Assembly: GCA_902524215.1 (NCBI GenBank)
Contig: CABZCK010000001.1
Span: forward strand, 62,001-126,000
Direction of reading: 5' to 3'
From: an uncultured SAR116 cluster alpha proteobacterium
GTDB lineage: Bacteria; Pseudomonadota; Alphaproteobacteria; Puniceispirillales; Marisalimonadaceae
Length of the DNA stretch: 64,000 nucleotides
This document shows positions 61,872 to 64,000 of this stretch, piece by piece. Position 1 is the stretch's first letter, and every line of letters begins with the position of its first letter. Both the position numbers and the translations under genes were made by a program. A model generated the notes under the pieces. That model had not been told where the DNA came from. It did not search any database and saw nothing but the letters and a program-made list of their open reading frames with translations.

Positions 61872-62895
61872 CCCACTTAATAAAAATATTTTTTCCAAAA
61901 AAATTGATGAATCTTTCAATATTTTTTATATTTTTGGTAATAATCTTGGTTTGATTGATATATGTTATTCTAAATTAAAGGAAAACTTAAATATTGATTT
62001 GAATGACCCTTTTCAGACAAATTATTTTGATGAAAATAAGTTGTTGCATAATTCCGAAGTCTTTTTTGATGAATTTAACACAATTTCTATATTCGATAAA
62101 AAAAGAACAATAATACTTGATATTAGACAAAGTCATAATAAAAGTGACATAAACAAAATTTTCGCTGATTTTAATTTTTCAAAAATTAAAGATACTCAAC
62201 TTCTAATTGTAAGCTACTATTTTAAACAAACTGACATTTTATCAAAAAAGATATTAAAGAGTGAAAATGCACTTTGTTTTACTTGTTATGATGAAGATGA
62301 GCTTAATATAAAGAATAATTTAAAAAAAGAATTAGTTAAAATGGAACTAAATTTAAATGAACAACAAATTAAAGAATTAACAAGTAAGTTTTCTTACGAC
62401 TCCAAAATAATTCAGAATACCTTTGAAAAAATCAAACTTCAAAATAGAAATAATAATTTAAACTTTGAACAACTTTTGACTTTAATTGATGACAATAATG
62501 ATGAAACTATCTTTGATATGATTAATAAATTATTAACTGGAAATTACTATGAATCTTCAAAATTATTAAACAATTTTAAGCTTAATAATACCTCAAGTGG
62601 TTCAATATTAAATTTGATAAAGTCTAAACTCAAATTATTAAAAACATGTTTAAATATGAAAAAGAATGGTCTCACAAAAAATGCAATAGTAAATTGTAAA
62701 TCTCTAAAAATTTTTTATAAAGAGCATAAATTTTTTTTTAAAATGTTAGATTTGTGGAACTTACGTAAAATTGATGCATGTTTATTTTTTTTATTTAAAA
62801 CAGAACTTAATTGTAAATCAGAAAAAAACTTAGAGTATTTGTTTTTAAATCAATTATTCTTATATATCTATTTTAAAACGAAAGTAAAAAATTAG
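61861..62895 (+). CDS. holA: DNA polymerase III delta subunit
   Basis: The delta subunit opens the sliding clamp in the clamp loader. It has 344 residues. The GTG start gives [27 protein letters not shown]. The AAA+ like N-terminus has FDEFNTISIFDKKRTIILDIRQ and the QLLIVSYYFKQTD strand, and LTSKFSYDSKIIQNTFEKIKLQ lies in domain II. The C-terminal helical bundle (DETIFDMINKLLTGNYYESSKLL) matches HolA. Sequence identity to E. coli is low. The place after lptE and before the convergent parB supports it. The stop overlaps parB by 4 nt. Confidence 0.9.
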   Translation: MKINPLNKNIFSKKIDESFNIFYIFGNNLGLIDICYSKLKENLNIDLNDPFQTNYFDENKLLHNSEVFFDEFNTISIFDKKRTIILDIRQSHNKSDINKIFADFNFSKIKDTQLLIVSYYFKQTDILSKKILKSENALCFTCYDEDELNIKNNLKKELVKMELNLNEQQIKELTSKFSYDSKIIQNTFEKIKLQNRNNNLNFEQLLTLIDDNNDETIFDMINKLLTGNYYESSKLLNNFKLNNTSSGSILNLIKSKLKLLKTCLNMKKNGLTKNAIVNCKSLKIFYKEHKFFFKMLDLWNLRKIDACLFFLFKTELNCKSEKNLEYLFLNQLFLYIYFKTKVKN

Positions 62896-63755
62896 TTTAA
62901 CTTTTTCATAATAAAATCTAACTGATCTAAATTTTTAAATTTAATAGTTAATGCACCATTTTTTTTATCTTTATTAAAAGTAATTTTAGTTTTTAGCCCT
63001 ATTTTACTCGATATTTCAGTTTCAATATCTGAATAATCATTAAATTTTGAAGTGTTTTTAAATTTATTGGTTTTTTTTAAAAATTTTTCCACCTCTCTTA
63101 CTGATAAACCTTTTTTAATTATATCTCTTGCTAATTCTAATGAATTTTCACTATTTATTATCGCCCTAGCATGTCCTACAGAAAGTTTTCCACTCACAAT
63201 GTAAGATTTAATTTCATCTTCTAAAGTTAATAATCTCAAGAAATTAGTTATGTAGGGTCTTGATTTGCTAAATATTTTAGCAACTTTTTCTTGGGTATAA
63301 TTATGCTCATTTATTAAATCTTGATACCCTTTTGCTTCTTCTATTGGATTTAAATCTGATCTTTCTAAATTTTCTAATAATGAAATTTCTACGATTTTTT
63401 CTGGTGATAAATCATCTCTTAAAATAATAGGCACTTCGTGTATATTTGCTAATTGTGCTGCTCTCCAACGTCGTTCACCAGCTACAATTTTGTATTTACC
63501 ACTAGCTTTTTTATCTGATATTACAACTATAGGCTGAAATATACCATTATTTTTTATAGATTGAGAAAGGCTATATAGTTCATTTTTATCAAAATTTTTA
63601 CGAACTTGCCATGTACCTGCTGCCAAGAAATCGATAGGCACTATATTCAAATTATTTTTTGAATTTGTGTTAGTTAAATTATCAACATTTGAATTTTCTC
63701 CTAGTAAACTTGATAAACCTCTTCCTAGAGGGTTTTTTTTATTGGTTTTAGGCAT
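62892..63755 (-). CDS. parB: Chromosome-partitioning protein ParB
   Basis: ParB binds parS and loads SMC. It has 287 residues. The N-terminal GLSSLLGENSN is the ParA-activating start (LGRGLSSLLG). The CTPase/ParB box has FQPIVVISDKKASGKYKIVAGERRWRAAQLANIHEVPIIL (GERR catalytic loop). The HTH domain includes SRPYITNFLRLLTL, and LSVGHARAII is the conserved helix. The C-terminal dimer part is short. It overlaps holA by 4 nt tail-to-tail and its ATG overlaps the parA stop by 8 nt. No parS site of the TGTTTCACGTGAAACA type was seen in the window. Confidence 0.96.
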   Translation of the reverse strand: MPKTNKKNPLGRGLSSLLGENSNVDNLTNTNSKNNLNIVPIDFLAAGTWQVRKNFDKNELYSLSQSIKNNGIFQPIVVISDKKASGKYKIVAGERRWRAAQLANIHEVPIILRDDLSPEKIVEISLLENLERSDLNPIEEAKGYQDLINEHNYTQEKVAKIFSKSRPYITNFLRLLTLEDEIKSYIVSGKLSVGHARAIINSENSLELARDIIKKGLSVREVEKFLKKTNKFKNTSKFNDYSDIETEISSKIGLKTKITFNKDKKNGALTIKFKNLDQLDFIMKKLN

Positions 63756-64000
63756 TTGATTTATTCTCCTGATTTATTATCTCAGCTGCAAGCGATGCAT
63801 AGGCTTGAGAACCAGAACATGAAATATCATACATTAAAATTGGCATCCCATGACTTGGTGCTTCAGATATTTTTACATTTCTAGGAATTATTGTTTTATA
63901 AACTTTTTCTTTAAAAAAATCTTTTACGTCGGATGCTACCAACTCTGATATTTTATTTCTTTTATCATACATCGTTAAAACTATACCTTGTAAATTTAAT
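63748..64000 (-). CDS. parA: Chromosome-partitioning ATPase ParA, C-terminal part
   Basis: The gene runs off the right edge; only its last 84 codons are present. They read LNLQGIVLTMYDKRNKISELV, then NVKISEAPSHGMPILMYDISCSGSQAYASLAAEII, the conserved C-terminal end of Soj/ParA (RNVRISEAPSHG). The reading frame continues upstream past the first Met (63972) into LNLQGIVLT, so that Met is internal. The gene order parA-parB and their 8-nt overlap are as in most bacteria. Walker motifs would lie beyond the window. Confidence 0.96.
   Translation of the reverse strand, partial: LNLQGIVLTMYDKRNKISELVASDVKDFFKEKVYKTIIPRNVKISEAPSHGMPILMYDISCSGSQAYASLAAEIINQENKSNA

Noticed and set aside
61861-64000. 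parS centromere near parB
   Set aside because: No TGTTTCACGTGAAACA-like 16-mer was seen on either strand in this window.
1-64000. CRISPR arrays or insertion sequences
   Set aside because: No regularly spaced direct repeats with unique spacers and no transposase genes were seen; the only recombinase is the integrase at 23600.

Overview
The window reads as a contiguous piece of a streamlined, very AT-rich alphaproteobacterial chromosome, probably from a marine SAR11-like or HIMB59/AEGEAN-169-like organism. The evidence is the gene orders (ffh-rpsP-rimM-trmD-rplS-leuC; an FtsK/LolA/XthA neighbourhood; thioredoxin-LON-UPF0434; DUF3576-leuS-lptE-holA next to parB-parA), the CcrM methyltransferase, a glycine-betaine type ABC transporter, tiny intergenic gaps and many 4-12 nt gene overlaps. 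Lineage is inferred from these patterns and was not tested by a search.

Layout. 1-7,808 (minus strand) is a housekeeping block: leuC start, rplS, trmD, rimM, rpsP, ffh, then ftsY, mtaB, dapF, xthA. 7,809-14,003 is accessory: a three-domain NDP-kinase-like/nucleotidyltransferase/kinase-like protein, two small glycosyltransferases, a two-helix membrane protein and a TPR-glycosyltransferase. They lie between xthA and lolA, which are usually near neighbours. 13,996-21,162 returns to core genes: lolA, ftsK, aminotransferase, UbiH-type hydroxylase, UPF0434, LON-domain and thioredoxin-TPR proteins. 21,292-23,419 holds a nucleotide-sugar oxidoreductase/aminotransferase pair.

23,483-33,874 is a 10.35-kb integrative element in the 3' end of tRNA-Gly(GCC). 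It is bounded by a perfect 40-bp direct repeat (attL/attR) and starts with a tyrosine recombinase. The integrase is tightly linked to a secreted Sel1/trypsin-like protease, a coiled-coil four-helix membrane protein and a secreted alpha/beta protein. The rest of the cargo is a large secreted Sel1-like protein, two orphan proteins and a compact protein carrying DNA polymerase A-like palm motifs (motif A DYSQL, a motif-B-like helix, motif C HDS). This element is the most unusual part of the window and may be an undescribed small mobile or defence/satellite system.

33,934-47,253 has a DUF1445 protein, a likely structured RNA between convergent genes (34,761-34,909), purT, a methyltransferase, an alpha/beta hydrolase, the ProXWV-type transporter (31-bp tandem duplication upstream, terminator inside the operon), ugd/galU/phosphohexomutase for sugar-nucleotide supply, and malate synthase G. 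47,242-64,000 has ccrM, rnhB, moaB, a lytic transglycosylase, a degenerate uracil-DNA-glycosylase-like protein, a TPR lipoprotein, ispE, tRNA-Gln(TTG), an OmpR-like regulator with a pseudo-receiver, ribA, a YggS protein, a major porin with strong terminator, DUF3576 lipoprotein, leuS, lptE, holA, parB and the 3' part of parA.
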